NCBI GenBank assembly: GCA_002007465.1
Contig: LNAC01000036.1
Coordinates: 1,376,881 to 1,440,880 of the forward strand
Direction: 5' to 3'
Origin: Ailurus styani
Taxonomy: Eukaryota > Chordata > Mammalia > Carnivora > Ailuridae
Length of the DNA: 64,000 nt
Made by a program: the position numbers and the translations under genes. This document shows positions 54,431 through 64,000 of this stretch, in pieces. Numbering within the stretch: the stretch's first letter is position 1; every line of letters starts with the position of its first letter. The notes beneath the pieces were generated by a model that did no database searches, was not told where the DNA came from, and saw only the letters and a program-made list of their open reading frames with translations.

Positions 54431-55294
54431 AGTGTGACTGAGTGCCTTGTGAGTTAATCAAAATTCATTGCCTTCATTTATGGGGTGCTAGCCTACATTT
54501 TCCATCTTTTCCTGAAATTTGGTGTGCCAATGCAATTAACCTCTGAGCAACATGTTTAAGAAGTAGGTGATCTTCCATAGGGCCTTTTCCTTTCTTCACT
54601 GTGGCTAAATGGAGAATACACTAAGGCCATTTGAAAACTGTAGACCCAACGAAGAGTAAGAGCATGGGTCTTGGATTGATAAAAGAAAGCACATCTTACA
54701 AATTCCCTTAGCCACCCATTAGACATGAGCAAGAATTCATGTCAGAGGCTTAATACAATAAGATTTATTGGTTACTAGCTATAATATTTATGTAAGTGCT
54801 AGCTGCCATCAGGGCACAATGGAGTGTTTAACTCATATTGTGTGACTCTGAAGAACAAGATATTAACCCCTGTGCTATATACCACATCTAAGTCTGATTA
54901 ATAAATCCTCCTCATTAGATCTCCGAACACTTGCATCATTTCATCTTACTTGACAACTGTCTTCTTATTGTGTTGATTGGGGAAATCAATTAGTAATTTA
55001 CCTTGACTATATCTCTAATAAATATATAGATATATATCCACTATTAGAAGATCGTAAATATAATATTTTCAAGGCAAAGGAGTAGGAAAATCATTGTTTT
55101 GGAGCCCTTGTTTTCAGCCTTGGATACTTTCAGATTAATGACTCAAGCAATCTGATAAATCTGATAAGGTTTATGCATACTTAGGTCCCCCAAATGCATA
55201 TAAATATAATATTTTGCATAAAATCCTGGGATCCATACAAATGGATTTAGGACCCCTGACACATGTGATTTCAAATAATTCACATGGAAGTTTT
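54431..55294. other. unassigned sequence, no gene seen
   Basis: Nothing recognised, AT-rich. Confidence 0.5.
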
Positions 55295-55440
55295 GCCTGA
55301 CAGCAGTTTTATTATCCTCATTTTACAGATGACAAAACATAAGATACAAGTGGTAAGTGACTTGCCTAAGCTCAGACATTTGGTACATGGCAGAATCAGG
55401 ATTTAAATTCAAGACAATTTTACTCCATGGTTCATGTGTT
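55295..55440 (-). mobile_element. MIR
   Basis: Reversed MIR: ttattatcctcattttacag, atgacaaaacataagataca, gtgacttgcctaagctcaga, acatggcagaatcaggattt and aaattcaagac. The core is clear. Confidence 0.82.
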
Positions 55441-56124
55441 TTTGACTACTTTATGATTCCTCAGCCCCTGTGAAACATCACCTAGTTCCTCACAACTAAC
55501 TTAAAACCGCTCTTCTAACATTAAATTTTGTAAAATATGCCAGACTTTACCATTCAAAATATCTACTATTTGTACAACTGGGCAAATTTAGTGTGTATGT
55601 GAAAAAAAGGCTGATAGAAATCTTGATATTGAAAGATTAAGACAGAGATACAGAAAGATCAGGAAAGCTAATACCTTCATAAATTATTATGTAAAGCATT
55701 ATCTGTAAGTGACATTTACTTTTATCCGAAAGTCTTACAGAAACCTATGGTAAAGGTAACATCAAATAGCCTGCTATGCTCATTTCCAAAGTTCTCCTAC
55801 CCTCTAGCCTTAAGGAGCTGGAGTTACCAAAGGTGCTTGACTCTCTTTGATGCCTACTGAGAAACTTCTTCTGTCTCAAATCCTTTTCCCTCTCTGCCTT
55901 CGTAAATCCCACCATCTTATTATTTAACACATTCTCCAACCAACAACCAATTTCTGTCCCTAAAACAAAACAATAAATAAACAAACCCGTTTCCTGATTT
56001 GTGTGGGAGTAAGAACAATGTGAGGGATCAAAGTACAGTTGGTATTACCAGGTTGTGATGAATACATGCACATCCCTTAATAGCAATTATTTCTCTACAA
56101 TTGTTTGGCTTATTGTTCCTTCCC
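55441..56124. other. unassigned sequence, no gene seen
   Basis: Nothing recognised. Confidence 0.5.
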
Positions 56125-56240
56125 CCAATAGATTATTCTCTAAGAAGGCAGTGATTCTCACTTCCCTCCTTCTCTATTATATTCTCCATACCAGTACAGC
56201 TCCTGACACAGAGTAGGTGTATTTGTTGAAGGAATGAAAG
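56125..56240 (+). mobile_element. L2 3' end fragment
   Basis: Reads ttattctctaagaaggcagt, ctccataccagtacagctcc, tgacacagagtaggtgtatt and tgttgaaggaatgaaag, a forward L2 terminus. Confidence 0.7.
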
Positions 56241-56955
56241 GTGGGAGCTTCTCTCTAATTCAGGGATTTGGGGAAATCTCTAACGATGGCAGACAGAGCA
56301 AGTTCTCTAGCTTGCATCATTCCTGAATGGCTTCAGCACACCTCACACAATTGAGAATCTGACGAATGAAATGAGCCTGGTGGGTCTCAAGCTAATGAGA
56401 AACACTACAACCACGTAGGTGGAACAGGCCACACAAACATTTTTAAATTGCTCTTCCTCCTTCTGCAGGAGCAGCTGAGTTGGGGACTTACAAAAGGAAG
56501 GGCAGATGGTGTCGCTCCACCACACTCCAGACGTGCCTGTCTCCACTGTGCACCAAGAACATCTGCTTCTCGCCACTCCTCACCATGGCGATCCCTCCCC
56601 AGCTGAGAGACCAGCACCAGGGGCTCCAGCCTCGGGAGGTGCTGGGAGGCACTGTCTGCTAATTCAGAGACGTCATGGGGAGCTGGCAGACAGCTGATTA
56701 TCTAGAACCCAGTAGTGTGCACGCCCCGGGGCAAAGTACCCATGGCAAGCTGTTGCTGGACCAGCAATGTGCCTTTATTTCCACATCTGAAAAATTTTAA
56801 AAAATAGCTAGAAGAACAGCTTTTATCTTTAAGAACAGTCTTTATCTCAGTGTTTTAATTAAAGCCCATATCACAGACACCTACCAGGAAGCATAAAATA
56901 TTTGAGTTAGGAAGACAGCTTTGAATGACGGCATCTCCATTCATTGACACTGTTA
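56241..56955. other. unassigned sequence, no gene seen
   Basis: Somewhat GC-richer than its surroundings at 56460-56760, with overlapping short open frames on both strands but no recognisable domain, start context or splice structure. I do not call an exon. Confidence 0.45.
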
Positions 56956-56959
56956 CCCA

Positions 56960-57050
56960 AGATTCTCTAATAGCTCACATCTCAGAGGCAGTTTCCTTGT
57001 TTATAAAATGGTAATAAGTAGATCGACATCATAGGCTGCTAGGAAGATGC
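56960..57050 (+). mobile_element. MIR fragment
   Basis: atctcagaggcagtttcctt, gtttataaaatggtaataag and tcataggctgctaggaagat are the forward MIR 3' half. Confidence 0.65.
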
Positions 57051-57109
57051 CTCTTTCTCTTTCACCTATCTCATCATTCCACTACAGGGGAATGCTCTTG
57101 TGGTACACC

Positions 57110-57195
57110 ATCTGAAAATGTCTCTAGACCACCTGCATCGGAACCACTCACTGCCCAGGTGATTCCACTGTATACTAAAGATCGTTCTAAGCAAT
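57110..57195 (+). mobile_element. MER5A-like fragment
   Basis: gtctctagaccacctgcatc, ggaaccactcactgcccagg and gtgattccactgtatactaa then agatcgttctaag resemble the ends of MER5A with its centre lost. Confidence 0.45.
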
Positions 57196-57494
57196 TTGAT
57201 TAAATCAAAATCCAGATTGCATCGACTTGATCACAGGAAAAAATTATTTCTTTCTTAAGCTGGTAGTTATCTACCTCAAAGCCTTACATAGAGCATTTTT
57301 ATGATCAAGAACTATAGGACTTCATACACTTAAAAAACCAGTTTCGGACAACAGATGCTATGGTAATGCCCTCCACTACCCCCCCCCGAAGTCTTTACAG
57401 ATTTTTGATATGAACATAAAATCGTTTCATATGCCCAGCACACACTAAATATAACATTAGCAACAGGATTTCATACATCTTGAGATATCTTAAT

Positions 57495-57870
57495 GGTGGT
57501 ATTATTTTTTTAAGTAACAATTCAGTGGTTTTTATTATATTCATACAGCTGGGTAACCACCATTACACAATTCCAGAAGTTTCATCAGCCCATAAAGAAT
57601 ATGTTTTCAAATCTGTTAGGTATAGACCTGGGAGTGGAAGAGCTGATCCCTATAACTCTCTGTTTAACATCTTGAAGAACTACCAAAGTGTTTTCCAAAA
57701 TGCCTTCATTAATTTATGTTCCCACCAGCAAAGGAGGAGGGTATCATGCTCTCCACACACCCACCAACACTTGTTCCTGATCACCTTTTCATTTTAGACA
57801 TACCAGTGGGTGTGAAGTGACAGCTCATTTTGGGTTTGAAGGTGGTATTCTTAATATGCACTTGCCATTG
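57495..57870 (-). mobile_element. L1 fragment (ORF2 3' region, reversed)
   Basis: aacaattcagtggtttttat, tgggtaaccaccattacaca, gacctgggagtggaagagct, aactaccaaagtgttttcca, ttatgttcccaccagcaaag, cacccaccaacacttgttcc and agtgggtgtgaagtgacagc are the complement of an L1 3' region. An internal deletion joins the first pair to the rest. Stops in all frames. Confidence 0.85.
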
Positions 57871-58120
57871 TCTACATTTTTCTAAGAAATAGTAAATCCA
57901 TCTAGCTTTGCAGCAAACCATTAGCTCATGTTGGGATGCCTCTTTGCAATACTTAATATAAGATTGGAGTTTGGAGAACTTAATGCTAACTAACAATTAC
58001 ATATATTCTATCTGACACTCACATAGTTGCAGAAAGGATAAAGAATATAATTTCACTTTCATGAATGCCCAGTAGCTTGCAGCTGGGGGAGATCACTATC
58101 CCAGCATCAGGCCAAATCCA

Positions 58121-58171
<51 letters not shown>

Positions 58172-58395
58172 ATTAGCTGACAAGCGCTGTGTTGGTAACC
58201 AGTAGATTTGCAGCCCCTGGAAAACTGGAGTGGGGATTAAAGCCAGATCTAGGACAGGGGGCCAAAGCTGGAGGAGGAGGGGACAGGAGAAACAGAAAAA
58301 GCAGCAGCAACCATCATTTACTTATTTCTTAGAACCCTAATTACACAACCTCAAGCCTGGAGGAGAGGTTCTATTAGGGATTCCTTTTTGTAAAG
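57871..58395. other. unassigned sequence with a CA microsatellite
   Basis: No gene or interspersed repeat recognised apart from the (CA)n listed next. Confidence 0.5.
58122..58169. repeat. (CA)n microsatellite
   Basis: 24 uninterrupted CA-type units, the longest perfect microsatellite of the window. Confidence 0.97.
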
Positions 58396-58429
58396 TACGT
58401 AATCCAGAATATATTAAGAACACTTATAG

Positions 58430-58624
58430 TTTGGGTGGCTCAGTCAGTTAAGCCTGGGTGGCTCAGTCAGTTAAGCATCTGCCTTTGGCTCAGGGTCCTG
58501 GGACTAAGCCCCACACTGGGTTCCCTGCTCAGCGGGGAGTCTGCTCCTCCCTCTCCCTCTGCCTCTTGTGTGCTCTCTCCCTCCTTCTCTGAGAAATAAA
58601 GAAATAAAATCTTTTTTTAAAAAA
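58430..58624 (+). mobile_element. CAN-SINE with a duplicated 23-bp head segment
   Basis: The head unit tgggtggctcagtcagttaa plus gcc occurs at 58432-58454 and again from 58455, after which the element runs normally to its CT-rich body and A tail. The target-site duplication aagaacacttatag is perfect at 58416-58429 and 58625-58638. The doubled part covers the tRNA A-box region. Confidence 0.95.
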
Positions 58625-58710
58625 AAGAACACTTATAGCTCAACAACAACAACAAAAACAACAAAAACACAACAGAATTTTTAAATGGGCATAAGACTTA
58701 AATACAAAAT

Positions 58711-58901
58711 TTTTTAAAAATATTTTTATATATTTATTTGACAGAAAGAAGGAGGGAGAGAACACAAGCAGGTGAAGTGGGAGAGGGAGAAGCAGACTCC
58801 CCGCTGAGCAGGGAGCCTGATGTGGGGCTCGATCCCAGAACCCTGGGATCATGACCTGAGCCAAAGGCACACACTTAACGAATGAGCCACCCAGATGCCC
58901 C
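58711..58901 (-). mobile_element. CAN-SINE, reverse
   Basis: T-rich start, TTTATATATTTATTTGACAG, GA-rich body, cccagaaccctgggatcatg, head ending ccacccagatgcccc. The flanking duplication is about aatacaaa on each side. It faces the previous SINE across 86 bases. Confidence 0.92.
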
Positions 58902-59576
58902 TTCAATACAAATTTCTCCAAAGAAGATATAAAAATGGTCAGCAAGTACATGAAATAATGCTTAATATCATTAGTCACAGGGGAAATGCAAATCAAAATC
59001 ACAATGAGACATCACTTCACAACCACAATAATTAAAGAAATAAAAGGAAAAAATTACAAATATTGACATGTATGAGGAAAATTCGAACCCTTATACATTG
59101 CTGGTAGGATCTAAAATCGTGCAACCACAGAGAAAATAATTTCATGGTTCCTCAAAACCTGAACATAGAATTACCAAATGGCCCAAAAATTCCATTCATA
59201 TTCCCAGAGAACTTAAAACAAACACTCAAACAAATACTTGTACACACGTTTGTAGCGGCGTTGTTCACAATAGCCAACAGGTAAAAACAACTCAAGTATC
59301 CATCAACCAATAAATAAATTATGATATGTACATAGAATGGACTATTATTCAGCAATAAAAAGGAATAAAGTACTGATATATTCCATAACATCGATTAGCT
59401 TTGTAAACATTTTTGTAAGTGAGAGAAGGCAGACACAAAAAGTTACATATGTTATGATTCCTTGTATATGAAATATCTAGAATAGGTAAATTCACAGAAA
59501 GTAGATTAGTGAGAAAAACTGTACTCTTTATAACGATTAGTTTTGTGTAATGTGAATTCCACCTCAATTAAAAAGA

Positions 59577-60289
59577 AGTAAAATTAATATCAGCAGACTG
59601 GGAGCAAATCTCAGAGCTAAGAGAAGCCCTCTTTTAGAAAATGCAACATTATCAGTGTCAGCACTTTTGATGGCACAAAGGATGATACTGAATGATAGTA
59701 AGTGAATATCAACAACACTAATAAATTTTCGAAAAGCTTCAAAGGGTCGGCCTCTGAAAGTTAGGGTACTTTATAAATACCCTAATTCTAGTGCATTTCA
59801 TACCACACACACATACACACAAAGAGATGATTAAAAAAATATATGAAAGTCTACAAGAGATATCCATAGTTACTACATTTATTCTAAGTGTTAAGAAAGC
59901 ATGGTGTTAGAGTATACTTGGCCGTATATTTCTTTACATTGGTATATAAAATCATAGTGCATATTATAATTAATGGTATCTTGAGTTTCTGAGCAACAGT
60001 AGATATAATGATAACATCACTACATTTTCAACATATGCTTTATAGTACAATGGTGACCCATTCCTTCACTTACTTTCATGAATCAAGATTTTTGAAGATG
60101 CTGTGCTAACTTCAGAATATAAATGGTTAAATGTTTTAATATGTCAAATTGGAAGGACATTTGATTTTTAAAGAATTGAGAGTCAACTTCAAGAAATGTT
60201 CACTAACTTTCAAAAGTTCACCATCAAGTAGGAGAAGTAGGAGACACAAAAACCTAGAAGCACTATTTTAACCATGAACTACTGAAGAG
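59577..60289. other. unassigned AT-rich sequence, no gene seen
   Basis: Nothing recognised. A short CACACACATACACAC patch lies near 59804. Confidence 0.5.
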
Positions 60290-60580
60290 GCAGTTATAAG
60301 GTACAATTTGGGCAAAAACCAGTGACTGTCCCTTCCTGGAGATTTATAGGAGGCTTCATAGAAGTAATAGTGTTTCAGTAGCATCTTATAGGACACACAG
60401 GGATTTTCAGTTTATCACAACAGAATTAGATAAGAAGGCCATTCCAGGTGGAGGAATTACAAGGACCAAGAGGAAAAGGTATGAAGCAAATTGCGAAGAG
60501 AGTAGAAGAGGGAAGGGGACAGGAAGAAGCGGGCGGAGCAGGAGATGAGGTCAGAAGCCAAGATTATTTTAAAACACTGG
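60290..60580 (-). mobile_element. L2 3' region
   Basis: gtagcatcttataggacaca, agaaggccattccaggtgga and ggaacaagaggaaaaggtat-like text, then gagatgaggtcagaagccaa, follow reversed L2 order. Confidence 0.55.
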
Positions 60581-60851
60581 ACTTCTGGATACCACATTCA
60601 TGATCATTTCCTTATCTAGCCCTCTTGACAGAAAGTTAAATGCATTAGGCCATGTTATTAATCTTTAGTGATCTCTTTGATAAACCAAATTCGATATAGT
60701 ACTGGGGCTAAAAAAAGGTTTAGATTTGGCCCGTATCCATGCCACAATATTGCTGCAATCTTTAACTTCTCTATTAAAAAAGAAAAAGTCAAAATGTCCA
60801 CCCTGTATAATGGCTCTCCGTTACGGAGAATGTATTCCAGGAATCACATCC

Positions 60852-60993
60852 AACACACACAGACACGCGTACACACACACACACACACACACACACATGC
60901 ACACACACACGCATACAAACACACACATACACAGACATGCACACACACATGCATACACACACATGCATACACACACATATGCATACACACATA
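60852..60993. repeat. CA-rich compound microsatellite
   Basis: CA runs interrupted by GA, TG and CG steps (cacacatgcacacacacacg type). The His/Thr open frames on + and Cys/Val on minus are artefacts. Confidence 0.95.
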
Positions 60994-61116
60994 CAAGGTT
61001 CTTTCAAGCAATATATTCATATGCTCACTTTTAGATTAAGAAGTGTAGAGGTTATATTTTCCTAATAGCCATGAGAATACTGATTAAAGCCAGATATGCC
61101 AGAACCCCATGATCTT

Positions 61117-61320
61117 TTTTTTTTTTAAGATTTTATTTATTTATTTGACACAGAGAGAGAGATCACAAGTAGGCAGAGAGGCAGGCAGAGAGACAGGGAG
61201 AGGAGGAAGCAGGCTCCCTGCTGAGCAGAGAGCCCGATGCGGGCCTCGACCCCAGGACCCTGAGATCATGACCTGAGCCGAAGGCAGAGGCTTTAACCCA
61301 CTGAGCCACCCAGGCACCCT
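61117..61320 (-). mobile_element. young CAN-SINE
   Basis: Complete mustelid form: T tract, AAGATTTTATTTATTTATTT, gtaggcagagaggcaggcag body, intact head ending gccacccaggcaccc. The target-site duplication gaaccccatgatctt (61102-61116) and gaaccctatgatctt (61322-61336) differs at one base in fifteen. Confidence 0.95.
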
Positions 61321-61336
61321 GGAACCCTATGATCTT

Positions 61337-61799
61337 AACCTTAAATTCCCCTGCTTAATTGTGTGTGTGTGTGTTACGTAAATAAGTGGTTAATCCAGAG
61401 AAGTGGGGATCTTCTATTTTTGTTATAATCTGTCTTCAGTAACAGAATAGTATCAGAATCAGAAACAATGCCATCTTTGACCTAAACATGTCACATTTGT
61501 TTTTGAGAGTTCAGAAAATAGCAAACAATTACACCTATTACTTCTTTGGAAACGAATTATTGAGCCCTGCAAGTATGTCCTTTTACTGGAAAGTGAGACT
61601 CACTGAAAGCTGTGGTTAAATCATAAAAGAAAAATAAATTATCCGTGACGTACGTGTTCTTGTCTTTGATATTGATATTGACTTTTGTCCAAACATATTT
61701 AATTTACCTTGGAATCAATGTGATTATTTCTTTCATCATCTGTTCAGCAAATTTGGTGTACCGCACATTTCAATTTACTTCACTCATCTCCCTTCCCTT
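61337..61799. other. unassigned sequence, no gene seen
   Basis: Nothing recognised apart from a short (GT)6 near 61361. Confidence 0.5.
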
Positions 61800-61890
61800 T
61801 ACACCATGACTTGCTTGAAAGCAAGAACCATTTGGATTACCCTTTTTACCCCTAGACCCTAGCATTCTCCCAAAGCATGTAGTGGCCTCT
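61800..61890 (+). mobile_element. L2 3' end fragment
   Basis: gacttgcttgaaagcaagaa, ccatttggattaccc, cctagaccctagcattctcc and aaagcatgtagtggc resemble a forward L2 terminus. Confidence 0.5.
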
Positions 61891-62024
61891 TGCTATTGTT
61901 GGGGCTGGTGAAAAGATAATGAGCGAGTGGATGTATCAGTGAGTAACTGAGTGAACACATCAGTCAATAAATAACTGAGTGAGCAGCTGTCCTTGGAGAA
62001 CTTCCCTAATTCTAAAAGGTCAGC

Positions 62025-62090
62025 TGCATTATTATCCCTATCTAACAAATGAAGAGTTGGACCCTTGGGGAATTTGAGTGATTAAACATT
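62025..62090 (-). mobile_element. MIR core fragment
   Basis: cattattatccctatctaac then aaatgaagagttggaccctt is a reversed MIR core (TTATTATCCCCATTTTACAGATGAGGAAAC in the family). Confidence 0.5.
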
Positions 62091-62794
62091 ACACACCACT
62101 ATTATTGTCAAGAAATTGCTATACACCAGACACTCTGCTAAATACTTGGTATGTGAAATTTTTAAGAGGGCCCGTCTCAGTCCCTTGAAATATCATAAGA
62201 TGGACTTAAATCTAGGTATCCAAGTTGTTTGTTTTACAAACTATAACAAACACAAAGGACTACAGAATTAAACCAGGATTGTCCCAGGAAAACTGGGATA
62301 TAATATTAACTTAGCTTTAATCCCTATTTTATAAGAATTTTCCAAAAAACTTCACTTGGCGCATTAGAATCTCCATGCTGATGTCAGCCTCCATGTGCTG
62401 GAGTTCTTCAATGTAAGGAAGGAACTAAGTACACATTTTGGGCAAATGTAAAAAGGAACGACACCTCTATGAAGCATTTGTTAATAAAGCAGAATGAGTA
62501 ATGATTTGGGGGTAAAAATGAAAGAGAAATTTTAGCAAATCACAACCAGGAAGTTTGAGTTGAACACTAAGCATTGAGGATATAAATTAGTCCACCAGCA
62601 AATTTATACGGGCTATTTTCCCATACAGGCTCAACCTCAAAGAACCTCCTTTACTCCTTTACAGTCTTCTCCCTTCCCTTTTCCTCTTTCAGTTCTATGG
62701 ATATAAAAACACACACCCCTCTATTTTTTTTTTAACGCATGTAGTTTTATCATCCTTCAGTTCCCTGTGTTTGTGAAACAAGCCCATGATCTCA
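62091..62794. other. unassigned sequence, no gene seen
   Basis: No gene. Near 62268-62296 the words ccaggattgtcccaggaaaa and ctgggata recall the MER-type element at 26.5 kb. Confidence 0.45.
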
Positions 62795-62853
62795 CCTTCT
62801 CTCCCTCTGTGAAATAAATAAATAAATAAAATCTTTAAAAAAAAAAAAAAAAC
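62795..62853 (+). mobile_element. CAN-SINE, only the 3' end
   Basis: ccttctctccctctgtgaaa then TAAATAAATAAATAAAATCT and A16, the last 60 bases of a SINE. Strongly 5' truncated. Confidence 0.85.
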
Positions 62854-62876
62854 AAAGGCAGTATCTAGTCTTTCTT

Positions 62877-63073
62877 TTGTTTTTTTTTTTAAAGATTTTA
62901 TTAATTTATATGACAGAGAAAGAGAGATCACAAGTAGGCAGAGAGGCAGGCAGAGGGAGAGGAGGAAGCAGGCTCCCTAGAGAGCCAGAAGCGGGACTCC
63001 ATCCCAGGACCCTGAGATCATGACCTGAGCCGATGGTAGAGGCTTTAACCCACTGAGCCACCCAAGCGCCCCA
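62877..63073 (-). mobile_element. CAN-SINE with 11-bp perfect target-site duplication
   Basis: T tract, AAAGATTTTATTAATTTATA, GA-rich body with gtaggcagagaggcaggcag, head ending ccacccaagcgcccca. The duplication tagtctttctt is at 62866-62876 and 63074-63084. Its T tail faces the A tail of the previous SINE 23 bases away. Confidence 0.95.
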
Positions 63074-63084
63074 TAGTCTTTCTT

Positions 63085-63487
63085 GCCTCTAAAACTCAAT
63101 AATCCCTCTCTTCTGGAAACAATTTTTTATTACATTTCAGTATTAACAGGATTGAAAATATGTATGACAATAACTTGCAAACACCTGCCGCTACTAAGTT
63201 ATCACACAAAGCAATCAGTTTACCTGTATGCCTCACCTAAGCCTCTGCTTAAGATCCCAGGAGAGTACCTGAGGGTCTATTTCTTTCCTGTTAAAGTTTC
63301 AAGGCTCAGGGTGCTTTTATTTGCACGGTGTTTCCCAGAGGGACCTGCTCTCCCTGACTTTGACCTTCACTCTACCTTCACAGTGAAATTCTGAAACTAT
63401 GCCTCAGATCACCTTTTGGAACTTGCCTGCAACTGGTCTGGATTTGTTATCTCTTTGTTGGATTTGCATTCTCCCTCTATAAATTAC
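63085..63487. other. unassigned sequence, no gene seen
   Basis: The 103-codon open frame at 63083-63394 on the + strand has no recognisable domain and starts within the SINE target duplication. I do not call it a gene. Confidence 0.5.
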
Positions 63488-63960
63488 TTATCTGTTAGTT
63501 GCAACTGACAGAAAAATCAACCTAAACTAGATTAAACAAAACAAAACAAAAAAATATACTGGTCATTGAGGTGAACAAGTTCAGGGTCAGGGCTAGATTC
63601 AGGACCTCAGATGGTAGTATTAGGAACTGCTCTATGTCCTTAGTTGGTTCACTCTCCTCTCTTCTGTGTGTTGACTTCATTCTCAGGTATAAATGGTGTT
63701 AAGATGACTGCAGAACAGAATGTTCCAATCCTTTCAGGTAGAAGAACCTCTCAAAAGGAGATCCCTTTTCTGTTAGTTCCTTCAAAAGCCATGAGTGTCA
63801 CTGTACTTTTGTTTGGGTAATGTGTATACAAATCACTGTATCAATTTCTGGGGTCAGCAATATTTGGGTCTCCAATATGCCCGGAATGGTCACTTACCCG
63901 ATAGCATGAGATGGGCATAGGAGACTGTGGGTCTTTCTATGAAGGGACTAGATGTTAGAA
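63488..63960 (-). mobile_element. possible LTR-like repeat
   Basis: gttgcaactgacagaaaaat, caacctaaactagattaaac, aggtcagggctagattcagg-like text and gtgtgttgacttcattctca resemble an old mammalian repeat that I recall as LTR-like. It may run off the window. An AACAAAACAAAACAAAA patch lies at 63535-63552. Confidence 0.35.
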
Positions 63961-64000
63961 GGCATGGTTCTCTCATTTTGAGAAGGTTTTCTTCTCCCCC

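Larger units (their letters stand above)
58396..59576 (+). mobile_element. L1 3' end with two SINE insertions
   Basis: L1M order resumes across both SINEs: aatccagaatatattaagaa before the first; ctcaacaacaacaacaaaaa and aaatgggcataagacttaaa between; tttctccaaagaagatataa, gggaaatgcaaatcaaaatc, acaatgagacatcacttcac, cattgctggtaggatctaaa, gttgttcacaatagccaaca and tactattattcagcaataaa after the second. It ends near cacctcaattaaaaagaagt. Frames are broken. Confidence 0.88.

Noticed and set aside
56460..56760. Slightly GC-rich patch with overlapping frames, considered as an exon
   Set aside because: No consistent frame, no convincing splice sites, and no recognisable protein.
60668..61039. Open frames rich in His and Thr, and the Cys/Val frame on the other strand
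   Set aside because: They are translations of the CA-rich microsatellite.
1..64000. Search for a new gene system (operon-like cluster, toxin, defence or RNA element)
   Set aside because: The window is mammalian non-coding DNA made of transposon remnants and unassigned sequence. Nothing visible supports a coding system, and I did not force one.

Overview
This window reads as ordinary nuclear non-coding DNA from a carnivoran mammal, most likely a mustelid (ferret, mink, otter or weasel group). The evidence is about twenty tRNA-Lys-derived CAN-SINEs. Several are of the long form that runs from a CCCAGGCGCC-type head to a GTAGGCAGAGAGGCAGGCAGAG-like tail, which I associate from memory with Mustelidae. 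Old mammalian repeats (MIR, L2, MLT1, MER5A, Tigger-type, L1M) make up much of the rest. I find no protein-coding gene, coding exon, tRNA, rRNA or recognisable small RNA gene. The longest open frames (171 and 155 codons) resemble no family I know and fall in non-coding-looking sequence. The window is best read as intergenic or deep-intronic.

Layout. 1-6.3 kb is mostly unassigned sequence with one young SINE that carries an internal duplication and a single N. 6.3-10.2 kb is dense in old repeats (a hairpin-forming DNA transposon remnant, MIR, L2, an MLT1 LTR, three SINEs). 12.0-13.5 kb holds a young SINE, a MaLR LTR, and a SINE split by a 439-bp gammaretrovirus-type solo LTR. 15.6-22.1 kb carries LTR remnants of several ages, including an MLT1 inside a MIR and an MLT1 broken by an unidentified insertion of about 690 bp. 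22.4-35.1 kb is the most repeat-poor part, especially 31.7-35.1 kb. 35.2-43.5 kb has an LTR, scattered DNA transposon pieces, a T-tract insertion bounded by target-site duplications, and an L1 3' end. 45-47.6 kb is an old HAL1/L1-like element hit by two SINEs. 48.6-53.4 kb has a second HAL1-like piece, a Tigger2-like element hit by a SINE, three more SINEs and a carnivore L1 3' end. 57.5-64 kb is L1 remnants, SINEs, L2/MIR pieces and microsatellites.

No genes act together here. The useful content is the nested-insertion record, which orders events in time, plus possible regulatory sequence in the repeat-poor blocks. Family names come from recalled consensus sequences without a database search, so coordinates of old elements are approximate (often +/-20 bp or more). 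I saw nothing that supports a new gene system in this window.
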